Shown one piece after another: positions 15,704 to 25,012 of a DNA stretch of 34,385 bases. Position 1 is the first letter of the stretch; the number at the start of each line of letters is the position of its first letter. The stretch is from Mariprofundaceae bacterium (lineage in GTDB: Bacteria; Pseudomonadota; Zetaproteobacteria; Mariprofundales; J009), in contig WFMN01000145.1 in assembly GCA_015489095.1 (NCBI GenBank), forward strand, positions 1 to 34,385, in the 5' to 3' direction. A program made the translations under genes and the position numbers. The notes beneath the pieces are model-generated. The model was not told the origin of the DNA. It worked only from the letters and a program-made list of their open reading frames with translations, and made no database searches.

Positions 15704-18700
15704 ATGAACCGCAGCCAACTGTTCCACCACCTGCTCAGCCAACGCATCCTGCTTCTGGACGGCGCCATGGGCACCATGATCCAGCGTCACAAGCTGGAGG
15801 AGGCCGACTACCGCGGCAGCCGCTTCGCCGACTGGCCGAGCGAGCTAAAAGGCAACAACGATCTGCTCTCGCTCACCCAGCCGCAGATCATCCGTGACAT
15901 CCACACCGCCTACCTCGACGCCGGCGCCGATATCTTGGAGACCAACACCTTCAACGCCAACGCCGCCTCGATGGCCGACTACGGCATGGAATCATTGGTG
16001 TATGAGCTCAACCGGGCGGGGGCGGCGCTGGCACGCGAGGCCGCCGACCGGGTGGCAACCGAGGAAAAACCCCGTTTTGTCGCCGGTGTGCTGGGGCCGA
16101 CCTCGCGCACCTGCTCGATCTCGCCCGATGTCAACGATCCCGGCTTTCGCAACATCACCTTCGACGAACTGGTCGCCACCTACAGCGAAGCAACCCGCGG
16201 CCTGATCGACGGCGGCGCCGACCTCATCCTCATCGAAACGGTGTTTGACACCCTCAACGCCAAGGCGGCCGTCTTCGCCGTCAAGCGCTTCTTTGCCGAG
16301 CAGGGGATCACGCGCCCGATCATGATCTCCGGCACCATCACCGACGCCTCCGGCCGCACCCTCTCCGGCCAGACCGCCACCGCCTTCTACAACTCACTGG
16401 TGCACGCCGAGCCGGTCTCCATCGGTCTCAACTGCGCGCTCGGCGCCGCCGAATTGCGCCAATACATCGAGGAGCTCTCCAACACCGCCTCCTGCGCCAT
16501 CAACGCCCACCCCAACGCCGGGCTACCCAACGCCTTCGGCGGCTACGACGAAACCCCGGAGGATATGGCAGCCGAGATCCGCGAGTGGGCCAAGTCCGGC
16601 TTTCTCAACATCATCGGCGGCTGCTGCGGCACGGGACCCGAACATATCCGCGCCATGGCCGAGGCGGTCGCCGGCATCCCACCGCGCCCGAAACCTACGC
16701 GCACGCCGTTCTGCCGCCTCTCCGGCTTGGAGCCGCTTCACATCACCACCGATTCGCTGTTCGTCAATGTCGGCGAGCGCGCCAATGTCACCGGCTCCGC
16801 CCGCTTCAAGCGGCTGATTATGGCGGGCGATTACGCCACCGCGCTCGATATCTGCCGCGAGCAGGTGGAAAACGGCGCCCAGATCATCGACATCAACATG
16901 GACGAGGCGATGCTCGACGGCGTGGAGGCGATGACCACCTTTCTCAACCTGATCGCCGCCGAGCCCGACATCTCCAAGGTGCCGGTGATGCTCGACTCCT
17001 CCAAATGGGAGATTATCGAGGCCGGGCTAAAGTGCATTCAGGGCAAGGGGGTAGTCAACTCGATCTCACTCAAGGAGGGGGAGGAGCCCTTCATCGCCCG
17101 CGCCAAGCTGCTGCGCCTGTATGGCGCCGCTGTCATTGTGATGGCCTTCGATGAGCAGGGGCAGGCCGACAGCTACGCGCGCAAGATCGAGATCTGCCAA
17201 CGCTCCTACACCATTCTGGTGGAGCAGGTCGGCTTTCCGCCGGAGGATATCATCTTCGACCCCAACATCTTCGCCATCGCCACCGGCATCGAGGAGCACA
17301 ACAACTACGCCGTCGATTTCATCGAAGCGACCGGCTGGATCAAGCAGCACCTGCCCTACGCCATGGTCTCCGGCGGCGTCTCCAATGTCTCCTTCTCCTT
17401 CCGCGGCAACAATCCGGTGCGCGAGGCGATCCACTCGGTCTTCCTCTACCACGCCATCAAGCGGGGAATGACGATGGGCATCGTCAACGCCGGGCAGCTG
17501 GCGGTCTATGACGATCTGCCGCGGGAGCTGCGCGACCGGGTGGAGGATGTGGTGCTCAACCGTCGCCCCGATGCCACCGAGCGGCTGCTGGAGATCGCCG
17601 ACAACTATCGCGGCGACGGCACCACCGCCAAGAAGGAGGATGACGCCTGGCGCAAGCTGCCGGTGGCCAAACGGCTGGAGCACGCGCTGGTCAAGGGAAT
17701 CGACACCTTTGTTGACGAAGACACCGAAGAGGCGCGGCAGGCGTTTTCCACCCCGATCGAGGTGATCGAAGGCCCCTTGATGGATGGCATGAATGTGGTC
17801 GGCGACCTCTTCGGCGACGGCAAGATGTTCCTGCCGCAGGTGGTGAAAAGCGCGCGGGTGATGAAAAAGGCGGTCGCCTACCTGATGCCCTATATCGAGG
17901 CGGCCAAGACGGAGGGGAGCGACAGCTCCAACGGCAAGGTGTTGATGGCAACGGTGAAGGGCGATGTGCACGATATCGGCAAGAATATCGTCGGTGTCGT
18001 CTTGCAGTGTAACAACTTCGAGGTGATCGACCTCGGGGTGATGGTGCCGGCGACCACCATCCTGGATACCGCCAAGCGCGAAGCGGTGGACATCATCGGC
18101 CTCTCCGGGCTGATCACCCCCAGCCTCGATGAGATGGTGCATATCGCCAAGGAGATGACGCGGCTCGGCTTCACCACCCCGATCATGCTGGGCGGCGCTA
18201 CCACCTCGAAAGCGCATACCGCGGTCAAGATCGCGCCGGAATACGACCATCCGGTGGTATGGGTCAAGGACGCCTCGCGGGCGGTGGGGGTGGCGCAGAA
18301 CCTCATTTCTGCCGCCCACCGTGCTGACTTTGTGCAGAAAACCCGCGATGAATACAAAGCGGTGCGCGACCGTTATCTAGGAAGACAACAGCAGATCGCT
18401 TGGCTGCCGCTGGCGGCCGCCCGCGCCAACCGTGTGCAGATCGACACCGCAGCCCTCCCCCCGGCGCCCAACAGCAGTGGCGTCACGGTGCTGGATCCGA
18501 TCGATCTGCGCGAGATCCGTCGCTACATCGACTGGACCCCCTTCTTTTCGGCGTGGGAGATGAACGGCGCCTACCCCCGCATCCTCTCCGACCCCCACAA
18601 GGGCAAAGAGGCACAGAAGCTGTTCGACGAGGGTCAGGCGTGGCTCGATCGCATCATCAACGAGGGGTGGTTCCGTGCCAAGGCGGTATTCGGCCTCTTC

Positions 18701-19363
18701 CCCGCCCGTCGCACCGAAAACGACAGCGTCATCGTCTATGAAGACGACGACCAGCAGCGGGAGCTAACCCGTTTTCACTTCCTGCGCCAACAGCAGGACA
18801 AAAAGGACAGCCGCGCCAACCTCTGTCTCGCCGACTTCGTGGCGCCATGCGGTGGTGACCATCTCGGCGCCTTCGCGGTCGCCATCTTCGGCGCCGAGGA
18901 GCGTGCCAAGCGGTTCGAGGCCGACAACGACGACTACCACGCCATCATGACCAAGGTGCTGGCCGATCGGCTGGCGGAGGCGCTGGCGGAGCTGCTTCAC
19001 CACCGCGTGCGCACCCGTGACTGGGGCTACGCCGCCGATGAATCACTCTCCATCGATGCGATGATTCACGAGCAGTATCAGGGCATTCGCCCGGCGGCGG
19101 GCTACCCCGCCTGCCCGGAGCACAGCGAAAAGGGAACCTTGTGGCGCCTGCTCGGCGTCGAGGAGGCGATCGGCGTCAAGCTCACCGAGAGCTACGCCAT
19201 GCTACCGGCGGCGGCGGTCTCCGGCCTCTACTTCGCCAACCCGGAGGCGCGCTACTTCACCGTCGGCGCCATCAACCGCGATCAGGTGGAGGATTACGCC
19301 GCGCGCAAGGGGATGACCGTCGCCGAGGCGGAGCAGTGGCTGGCGCCCAATCTGGGCTACTGA
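15704..19363 (+). CDS. metH: cobalamin-dependent methionine synthase
   Basis: Transfers the methyl group of 5-methyltetrahydrofolate through cobalamin to homocysteine. 1219 residues, full length and single chain. Homocysteine domain: LLDGAMGTMIQ at the start, zinc ligands Cys244 (GLNCALG) and Cys307-Cys308 (IIGGCCGTGPEH). Pterin domain: INVGERxNVTGS-like FVNVGERANVTGSARF. B12 domain: GDVHDIGKNIVGVVL with the lower axial His756. C-terminal activation domain: RPAAGYPACPEHSEKGTLW for SAM-dependent reactivation by flavodoxin. ATG at 15704 was preferred to 15692 because GGGAT lies upstream of it. Dependence on B12 makes the degenerate CobS relative nearby notable. Its last 7 bp overlap the convergent ccdA-like gene. 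Confidence 0.98.
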   Translation: MNRSQLFHHLLSQRILLLDGAMGTMIQRHKLEEADYRGSRFADWPSELKGNNDLLSLTQPQIIRDIHTAYLDAGADILETNTFNANAASMADYGMESLVYELNRAGAALAREAADRVATEEKPRFVAGVLGPTSRTCSISPDVNDPGFRNITFDELVATYSEATRGLIDGGADLILIETVFDTLNAKAAVFAVKRFFAEQGITRPIMISGTITDASGRTLSGQTATAFYNSLVHAEPVSIGLNCALGAAELRQYIEELSNTASCAINAHPNAGLPNAFGGYDETPEDMAAEIREWAKSGFLNIIGGCCGTGPEHIRAMAEAVAGIPPRPKPTRTPFCRLSGLEPLHITTDSLFVNVGERANVTGSARFKRLIMAGDYATALDICREQVENGAQIIDINMDEAMLDGVEAMTTFLNLIAAEPDISKVPVMLDSSKWEIIEAGLKCIQGKGVVNSISLKEGEEPFIARAKLLRLYGAAVIVMAFDEQGQADSYARKIEICQRSYTILVEQVGFPPEDIIFDPNIFAIATGIEEHNNYAVDFIEATGWIKQHLPYAMVSGGVSNVSFSFRGNNPVREAIHSVFLYHAIKRGMTMGIVNAGQLAVYDDLPRELRDRVEDVVLNRRPDATERLLEIADNYRGDGTTAKKEDDAWRKLPVAKRLEHALVKGIDTFVDEDTEEARQAFSTPIEVIEGPLMDGMNVVGDLFGDGKMFLPQVVKSARVMKKAVAYLMPYIEAAKTEGSDSSNGKVLMATVKGDVHDIGKNIVGVVLQCNNFEVIDLGVMVPATTILDTAKREAVDIIGLSGLITPSLDEMVHIAKEMTRLGFTTPIMLGGATTSKAHTAVKIAPEYDHPVVWVKDASRAVGVAQNLISAAHRADFVQKTRDEYKAVRDRYLGRQQQIAWLPLAAARANRVQIDTAALPPAPNSSGVTVLDPIDLREIRRYIDWTPFFSAWEMNGAYPRILSDPHKGKEAQKLFDEGQAWLDRIINEGWFRAKAVFGLFPARRTENDSVIVYEDDDQQRELTRFHFLRQQQDKKDSRANLCLADFVAPCGGDHLGAFAVAIFGAEERAKRFEADNDDYHAIMTKVLADRLAEALAELLHHRVRTRDWGYAADESLSIDAMIHEQYQGIRPAAGYPACPEHSEKGTLWRLLGVEEAIGVKLTESYAMLPAAAVSGLYFANPEARYFTVGAINRDQVEDYAARKGMTVAEAEQWLAPNLGY

Positions 19364-20109
19364 ACCAGCCCCTCAAGATCCGCCAGCATCGGGAACCAAC
19401 GGATGATCCAACTGGAGATGACGCTGAAACTACCGAGAAAGATGAGGATGCCCACCAGCATCAGCAACACGCCGGAGAGCTTCTCCACCAGCGCAAGGTG
19501 ACGCTTGAACCCCTGCGACCAGCGTAGGAACGCGTCGGTCGCCAGCGCCGCCAGCAGAAAGGGGATGGCCAGCCCCGTCGAGTAAACCGCCAGCAGGAGA
19601 ATCCCGTGCATCATCTCCGCCTGCGCCCCGGCCACCGCCAGAATCGCTCCCAAGATCGGGCCGATGCAGGGGGTCCAACCGAAGGCGAAGGCCGCCCCCA
19701 ACAGCAGCGCTCCCGCGCCGTGACGCGCATCGACCCCGCCGGCATCGAAGCGGGTGTCCATCATCAACAGCGGAATGCGGACGATGCCGGCATAATGCAA
19801 CCCGAACAGCACGATAATCGCGCCGGCCACCTTCCCCAGCATCTGCATATGCCGCAGCATCCACTGCCCCAGCAGCGTCGCCGACGCGCCCAGCGCGATA
19901 AACACCAAGCTGAATCCGACAATAAACCACACCGCCTGCAAGAGCGCCCGCCGTTTCACCCCCGTGGATCGCGCATCCTGCTGCCGCAGCTCGTTGACGG
20001 AGACCCCCGAAATATAGGAGAGATATGCCGGAACCAGCGGCAACACACAAGGGGAGAGAAAGGACAGCAATCCGGCAATCAGCGCCCCCGCCATGGTTAC
20101 TTCAATCAT
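19357..20109 (-). CDS. ccdA: cytochrome c biogenesis protein, CcdA/DsbD-type
   Basis: Inner-membrane thiol-disulfide transporter that moves reducing equivalents from cytosolic thioredoxin to periplasmic proteins such as apocytochrome c. 250 residues, about six membrane helices. The paired redox cysteines are in LSFLSPCVLPLVPAYLSYIS (about residues 15-34) and FGWTPCIGPILGAIL, both the family form with Pro next to Cys. ATG at 20109 follows AGGAGAG with good spacing. No DsbD-like periplasmic domain or thioredoxin gene adjoins. It ends 7 bp inside metH on the other strand. A 27-bp tandem repeat lies immediately upstream and may hold its promoter. Confidence 0.92.
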   Translation of the reverse strand: MIEVTMAGALIAGLLSFLSPCVLPLVPAYLSYISGVSVNELRQQDARSTGVKRRALLQAVWFIVGFSLVFIALGASATLLGQWMLRHMQMLGKVAGAIIVLFGLHYAGIVRIPLLMMDTRFDAGGVDARHGAGALLLGAAFAFGWTPCIGPILGAILAVAGAQAEMMHGILLLAVYSTGLAIPFLLAALATDAFLRWSQGFKRHLALVEKLSGVLLMLVGILIFLGSFSVISSWIIRWFPMLADLEGLVQ

Positions 20110-20121
20110 CGGCTCTCTCCT

Positions 20122-20174
20122 ATCGTATGAGGAAGATTATCGCTCAACATCGTATGGGGAAGATATCGCTCAAC
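20122..20174. repeat. two-copy 27/26-bp tandem repeat upstream of ccdA
   Basis: ATCGTATGAGGAAGATTATC plus GCTCAAC (20122-20148) is followed directly by a near copy (20149-20174) differing by one substitution and one deleted base. It begins 12 bases before the ccdA start codon, between divergent genes. A weak inverted repeat GCTATC...GATAGC follows (20176-20211). Binding site for a regulator is possible but unproven. Confidence 0.6.
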
Positions 20175-20241
20175 CGCTATCTTGCCGATGGTAGGGAGGC
20201 GGATAGCGTTGGCAACCGAATCGTGCCAAGGGGGATTGCAG

Positions 20242-20538
20242 ATGTCCGACAATGAGCGGGAGGCCATCATCGCTTCGATCAGAAAACGCCAAGAAAACAT
20301 CGCGGTCGCGATCGGCGTGACCATCGCGATGACCCTCTCCACCTTCTTCTTCACCTACGCCCTGCTGGTGGATCGGGGGCTATCCGGCGCGCTGTGGATG
20401 ATGGCGATCGCCACCGTGGTGATGCTGGGCATCCTGATCAAGCTCAAATCGGTCGCCTTTTTTGTTGTTCGCCTATGGCTCGGCTGGCAACCGCGCTACA
20501 AGGCAGTGCTGGCAACGATGACCGCGACAGCGCCCTGA
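20242..20538 (+). CDS. small two-helix membrane protein, function unknown
   Basis: 98 residues, not recognised. A short charged N-terminus (SDNEREAIIASIRKRQ) precedes two predicted membrane helices, about 20-43 (IAVAIGVTIAMTLSTFFFTY) and 48-68 (SGALWMMAIATVVMLGILIK). The C-terminal tail has basic and aromatic residues (VRLWLGWQPRYK). ATG at 20242 was chosen because AAGGGGG lies upstream; the longer open frame from 20182 has no better ribosome site. It is divergent from ccdA across the tandem repeat and converges with the cNMP-domain gene, 3 bp apart. Confidence 0.7.
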   Translation: MSDNEREAIIASIRKRQENIAVAIGVTIAMTLSTFFFTYALLVDRGLSGALWMMAIATVVMLGILIKLKSVAFFVVRLWLGWQPRYKAVLATMTATAP

Positions 20539-20541
20539 TCG

Positions 20542-21600
20542 TCATCCATCCACCTGTTTCTGCCGCTTCACCCAGCGTTCGAACCCGGCGTAGGCCTGCA
20601 TAAAACTGGTAAAAATCGCCACCGGCGCCTCGCAGACCAGCGATTGCCCCACGCTGCGCAGCATCGTCTCTTCACGGCGCAAAAACTTACTTCCCCCGTA
20701 GATCATCGCTCCCGCGGTGGCCTTTCCGCTCCGTTTCAACCGGGTTACCCACTCCTGCTCGCCGTGGATCATGATCAGCCACTTGGCATCGGAGGCGCAG
20801 TCTTGGCTGATCATCTCGCCCGCTTGAAACTCGCGCACCGTGGATGACTCCGCCAGCCACTGCCGATCGTCATCCGCCAGCTCGGCAAACGCGGGGTGTT
20901 CATAGGTGAGCGAGCGGATCATCCGCTGTTGCACCACCTTCATCAACCGCTCTCCGGCAATGGGCGAATGCGCCATCAAATCGCGGATGGTCTGATCGGA
21001 GAACTTCAGCAGACGGGCGTGTTCATGGGCACGCACCGTGGCCGAACGGGGGATGGCGTAGATGCAGGCAAACTCACCGAAATACTCCCCCGCCTTCAGG
21101 TTGGCCAACAACACCCGTTTTCCCTCCGGTGTGGTCATCTCCACATCCATCGAGCCGCGAAGGATCAGGAAGAAGCTCTTGCTCACCTCCCCCTGAACCA
21201 CCACCGCGCTGCCGCTACCGCTCTCCAGATACTCCCCCTGCAGCAGAAACTCGCGCACCTCTTGATCCGACAACTGCTCCACCAGCGAGAATTGGCGGAT
21301 CTCCGCCTGCTCCACCTCGGCGCCGCTACCGGCCATGATCTGCGCCATGCTCTCCATGTCGTTGATGGTTTCCGTGTCGGGGTAGCGCAGTTGGCGGCAC
21401 ATGGCCAGCAGCCCCAACTCCTCGCTATAGCGCCCGGCGGTCTGCATCCGCCGCGCCATGTTCATCGCCAGCGAGGCCGCGGCCTCGGTTTTTCCCGCCT
21501 GTTGCAGCATCTGAATCAGCGGACGCGCCAGATGCAAATCGTCGGGAAAGAGCGGCAACAGATCGCGATAGATCTGGAAAATACGGCCATGTTCCGACAT
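20542..21600 (-). CDS. cyclic nucleotide-binding domain protein (possible second degenerate domain)
   Basis: 352 residues, no DNA-binding domain seen. The N-terminal 80-100 residues are helical and TPR-like (LLPLFPDDLHLARPLIQMLQ). A cNMP-binding domain spans about 115-235, with the phosphate-binding cassette GEFACIYAIPRSATV (GExAxxxxxxRxAxV pattern), including the Glu and Arg that hold cyclic nucleotides. The C-terminal part (about 245-345, EFQAGEMISQD ... KWLIMIHGEQEWV) has the strand pattern of a second such domain without the cassette. ATG at 21600 follows AGGAGG. Last gene of the ten-gene run. Role unknown; a signalling protein without an obvious output domain. Confidence 0.85.
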   Translation of the reverse strand: MSEHGRIFQIYRDLLPLFPDDLHLARPLIQMLQQAGKTEAAASLAMNMARRMQTAGRYSEELGLLAMCRQLRYPDTETINDMESMAQIMAGSGAEVEQAEIRQFSLVEQLSDQEVREFLLQGEYLESGSGSAVVVQGEVSKSFFLILRGSMDVEMTTPEGKRVLLANLKAGEYFGEFACIYAIPRSATVRAHEHARLLKFSDQTIRDLMAHSPIAGERLMKVVQQRMIRSLTYEHPAFAELADDDRQWLAESSTVREFQAGEMISQDCASDAKWLIMIHGEQEWVTRLKRSGKATAGAMIYGGSKFLRREETMLRSVGQSLVCEAPVAIFTSFMQAYAGFERWVKRQKQVDG

Positions 21601-21609
21601 GGTAACCTC

Positions 21610-22440
21610 CTAAGCCAACCGAACCCTGATGCCAAGGTCGCCGATCTTCGTTGCCACCGCCTGCATCCATTCCGGCGAGGGCGCAACCACCGCCTGCTGA
21701 TGGGATGGACGCAGCGGAGCGTAAAGATGCACCCCCGCTATCCGCGGCGCAAGCGGCGCGATCAGGCGCAGATAGTGATCCACCACCGCGTCGCTTGGAA
21801 CCGCATCGCCATCGCCGGCGGCGGTCACTAGGCAGGTTTGGATCCAAGTCGGGCAGCAATCGGCCGCCTGCTCCACCTGCCACCGCAACCGCTCCGGACG
21901 CATCGTCACCCCGTTCACGCGGGCGATGGTGGCGGCATCGCCGCCATCCACCTTGATCCACACCTCTCCGCCACGCGCCGCCATGGCGCGCAACCCCTGC
22001 TGTACCAGCGCTTTTCCGCAGTAGGAGCCGTTGGTGATCAACCTGAGCGGCACGGTGGCGGGCAGCCCCGCCTCCTCCATCATCGCCACCAGCAGCGCCA
22101 CGATCTCGGCGAACTGCGCGCTGCTGGTCGGCTCGCCATTGCCGGAGATCGCCACATCCGAGAGCCGCTGCATCCCCTCCGGCAGTTCCCGCCGCAGGAA
22201 ATCGCCCCGCAACACCCGGCGCAGCATCGCGCTGAACTCGTCACGCAACAGCCCTAGATCAATCGTCGGCGCATGGCCGCGCGCCAGGTTGGGCACCTGA
22301 CAGTAGCAGCAGCGCCAGTTGCAGGCGTTGTTCGGGTTGAGGTTGACCCCGATCGACAGCCCCCCCGCCCGGCGCGACGCCACCGGATAGATGTAGCGCA
22401 TACCGGCGGCATCACGATCATGGTCGTCCGTGGTCAACAT
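21610..22440 (-). CDS. radical SAM protein, uncharacterised
   Basis: 276 residues. The 4Fe-4S motif CxxxCxxC is ACNWRCCYCQ with Cys40, Cys44 and Cys47. The preceding strand is SIGVNLNPNNAC, and a GGEP-like motif reads AISGNGEPTSS. A later segment LRLITNGSYC fits the radical SAM barrel. No auxiliary cluster or extra domain is evident in the C-terminus. The opening resembles the COG0731 group (wyosine-like radical SAM proteins), but the function cannot be assigned. ATG at 22440 overlaps the rmuC stop by one base (TGATG), so translation is coupled. It is followed after 9 bp by the cNMP-domain gene. Confidence 0.88.
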   Translation of the reverse strand: MLTTDDHDRDAAGMRYIYPVASRRAGGLSIGVNLNPNNACNWRCCYCQVPNLARGHAPTIDLGLLRDEFSAMLRRVLRGDFLRRELPEGMQRLSDVAISGNGEPTSSAQFAEIVALLVAMMEEAGLPATVPLRLITNGSYCGKALVQQGLRAMAARGGEVWIKVDGGDAATIARVNGVTMRPERLRWQVEQAADCCPTWIQTCLVTAAGDGDAVPSDAVVDHYLRLIAPLAPRIAGVHLYAPLRPSHQQAVVAPSPEWMQAVATKIGDLGIRVRLA

Positions 22441-23717
22441 CAGCCTTCGTCATCCAAGGCGGCGTGGGTCACCGAATCCAGTTCCAACAGACGCTCGGCG
22501 CGCTCGGCCGGCAACGCCTCCACATCCTTGAGCTTACGCGCCATCACCCGGGTACGCACGCTGGTCTGGTCGATGGTGTTGGAGGCGGTCTCCAGCTGCC
22601 GTTTCAACCGCTCCAGCACCGCACCGAACTTGCCAAACTCGGTTTTCACCGCCGACAGGGTGGTCCACACCTCGCTGGAGCGCTGCTCGATCGCCAAGGT
22701 GCGGAACCCCATGCGCAGGCTGTTCAGGATCGCCGACAGCGTGGTGGGGCCTGCCACCACCACGCGGTAATCCTGCTGCAGCCGCTCGACCATCCCCGGC
22801 TGGCGCAGCACCTCCGAGTAGAGCCCCTCGGTGGGCAGAAACATGATGGCGAAATCGGTGGTATGGGGCGGCGCGATGTACTTGTCCGCAATCTCCTTGG
22901 CCGACGCCTGCACCGCCCTCAGCAGCGCCGCGGTGGCGCGCGCGACCCCGTCGCTATCCGCCTGTTCGGCGGCGTCGATCAACCGCTGGTAATCCTCCTG
23001 CGGGAACTTGGCGTCGATCGGCAGCCAGACCGGGCGATCGTCCGATGTTCCCGGCAGGCGGATGGCATACTCCACCGTTTTCGCCGATCCGGGGCGGGGC
23101 TGCACATTGTGCGCGAACTGCTCCGTGGTGAGGATCTGCCGCAGGATGTCGCCGAGCTGAAACTCCCCCCAAGTGCCGCGCGTTTTCACATTGGTCAGCA
23201 TCCGCTTGAGATCGCCGACCCCGCTGGCGAGGTGCTGCATATCGCCCAGCCCGCGCTGCACCGCCTCCAACTGCTCGCCCACCAGCTTGAACGACGCCCC
23301 CAGCCGCTTCTCCAGCGTGCTTTGCAGCTTCTCATCCACCGTCTGCCGCATCTGTTCCAGCTTCTTTTCGTTGCCCTCCTGCAACGACTCCATCTGCCCC
23401 TGCAGGGTGTCGCGCAGCCGCTCCAAGCGGCTCTCGTTGGAGGCCACCAGCGCCTGCACCCGCTGCTCGACCGCCGCCAGCCGCTCCTGCTGGCTATTGC
23501 CGATGTCACGGATGGTGGAGGTCAACAGATCGGTGGCCACCTTCTGCGCCGCCAGCAGCTCCTCGCGCAGGCGACGCGCATCCTCGGCAGCCTCCGCGCG
23601 GCTGATGCGCAACTCGTCGCGCACCCGCTCCGCCTCGTCCCCGCCGCGTCGCATCACCAGCAGCGCAACGCTCACGCACGCCAACCCCAGCGCAATCCAA
23701 CCCACAACATGCTCCAT
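22440..23717 (-). CDS. rmuC: DNA recombination protein RmuC
   Basis: Member of the RmuC family, linked genetically to limiting inversion at short inverted repeats. 425 residues. An N-terminal membrane anchor lies at about 4-23 (VVGWIALGLACVSVALLVMR). A long coiled coil with many Glu, Arg and Leu (about 30-165) follows, then the nuclease-like RmuC domain with TVEYAIRLPG, PIDAKFPQEDYQRL and FAIMFLPTEGLY. ATG at 23717 follows GGAGTAACC, and bioA ends two bases upstream. Overlaps the radical SAM gene downstream. The many inverted repeats in this genome make the link thematically interesting, but this is inference. Confidence 0.94.
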   Translation of the reverse strand: MEHVVGWIALGLACVSVALLVMRRGGDEAERVRDELRISRAEAAEDARRLREELLAAQKVATDLLTSTIRDIGNSQQERLAAVEQRVQALVASNESRLERLRDTLQGQMESLQEGNEKKLEQMRQTVDEKLQSTLEKRLGASFKLVGEQLEAVQRGLGDMQHLASGVGDLKRMLTNVKTRGTWGEFQLGDILRQILTTEQFAHNVQPRPGSAKTVEYAIRLPGTSDDRPVWLPIDAKFPQEDYQRLIDAAEQADSDGVARATAALLRAVQASAKEIADKYIAPPHTTDFAIMFLPTEGLYSEVLRQPGMVERLQQDYRVVVAGPTTLSAILNSLRMGFRTLAIEQRSSEVWTTLSAVKTEFGKFGAVLERLKRQLETASNTIDQTSVRTRVMARKLKDVEALPAERAERLLELDSVTHAALDDEG

Positions 23718-23719
23718 GG

Positions 23720-25012
23720 TTACTCCTCCGCTTCGGGATCAGCCGCGATCGCCACCATGGCCGCGATCAGCCGATCCAACTCGTCGTGACCGATGGTGTA
23801 GGGGGGCATGGTGTAGAGCAGCTTGCCGAAGGGGCGCAGCCAGACGCCGCGCGCCACCAGCCGCCGCTGCACCTTGGCAACATCAAGCGGCCGCCGCATC
23901 TCAACCACCCCGATCGCCCCCTTGACCCGCACATCGGCCACCCCGTCGTAGCGACGGCAACCGGCCAGCCCCGCCTCCAGCCGCGCGGCGATCGTCGCCA
24001 CCCGCGTTTGCCACGGCGAATCGAGCAGCAGGTCGATGCTGGCCGAGGCGACGGCGCAGGCGAGCGGGTTGGCCATGAAGGTGGGGCCATGCATCAACAC
24101 CGGCTGCGCGCCGGCCGCGATTCCTTCGCGCACCCGCCGGTTGGTCAGCGTCGCCGCCAGCGACAGATAGCCGCCGGTCAGCGCCTTGCCCACGCAGAGG
24201 ATATCGGGGGAGATCCCGGCCTGCGCGCAGGCGAACAGGGTACCGGTGCGCCCAAACCCGGTGGCGATCTCATCTAAGATCAGCAGCGCGCCGTAGTGGT
24301 CGCACAACCAGCTGACCTCCCGCACAAAGCGCGGGGCGTAAAAGCGCATCCCCCCCGCCCCCTGCACCACCGGCTCCATGATCACCGCGGCAATCTCGTC
24401 GTGATGCGCGGCAAGCAGCGCGCGCATGCTCTCCAGCTGCGCCTCGCACCCACCCTCCCCTTCGGGGGCATCGGCAAAGAGGTGGTCGGGCAGCATGCCC
24501 GCAAAGAGGTGGTGCATGCCGCTTACCGGGTCGCACACCCCCATCGCGCCGAAGGTGTCGCCGTGGTAGCCGTGGCGGATCGTCAACAGCCGCCGCCGCT
24601 TCGGCTCCCCCTGCGACTGCCAGAACTGCAGCGCCATCTTGATGGCCACCTCGACCGACACCGAGCCGGAATCGGCGAAGAAGAGCGCCTCCATCCCATC
24701 GGGGGCGATCGCCAACAGCCGCTCGCCGAGGGCGGCGGCAGCCGGATGGGTAAGGCCGCCGAACATCACATGCGCCATCTTGTCGAGCTGGGTGCGCAGC
24801 GCCGCATCCAGTTGCGGCACGCGGTAGCCGTGGATGGCGCACCACCACGACGCCATGCCGTCGATCAGCCACCGGCCGTCCGCCAACCGCAGGCAGACCC
24901 CCTCCGCCGCCACCACCGGATAGCAGGGATCGGTCGCCGGCATGGCGGCATAGGGGTGCCACAGGTGGTCGCGATCAAACGCCAACCACTCCGGAGCACA
25001 AGGCTGCGGCAT
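23720..25012 (-). CDS. bioA: adenosylmethionine-8-amino-7-oxononanoate aminotransferase
   Basis: Converts KAPA to DAPA in biotin synthesis using SAM as amino donor. 430 residues, class III PLP aminotransferase. The N-terminus LWHPYAAM is the BioA hallmark. Other marks are WWCAIHGYRVPQLDAAL, FADSGSVSVEVAIKMALQFW, RHGYHGDTFGAMGVCDP, LILDEIATGFGRTG, and the Schiff-base Lys276 in CVGKALTGGYLSLAATL. ATG at 25012 overlaps the stop of the CinA-domain gene by one base. Two bases separate it from rmuC. No other biotin gene is in the window. Confidence 0.97.
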   Translation of the reverse strand: MPQPCAPEWLAFDRDHLWHPYAAMPATDPCYPVVAAEGVCLRLADGRWLIDGMASWWCAIHGYRVPQLDAALRTQLDKMAHVMFGGLTHPAAAALGERLLAIAPDGMEALFFADSGSVSVEVAIKMALQFWQSQGEPKRRRLLTIRHGYHGDTFGAMGVCDPVSGMHHLFAGMLPDHLFADAPEGEGGCEAQLESMRALLAAHHDEIAAVIMEPVVQGAGGMRFYAPRFVREVSWLCDHYGALLILDEIATGFGRTGTLFACAQAGISPDILCVGKALTGGYLSLAATLTNRRVREGIAAGAQPVLMHGPTFMANPLACAVASASIDLLLDSPWQTRVATIAARLEAGLAGCRRYDGVADVRVKGAIGVVEMRRPLDVAKVQRRLVARGVWLRPFGKLLYTMPPYTIGHDELDRLIAAMVAIAADPEAEE

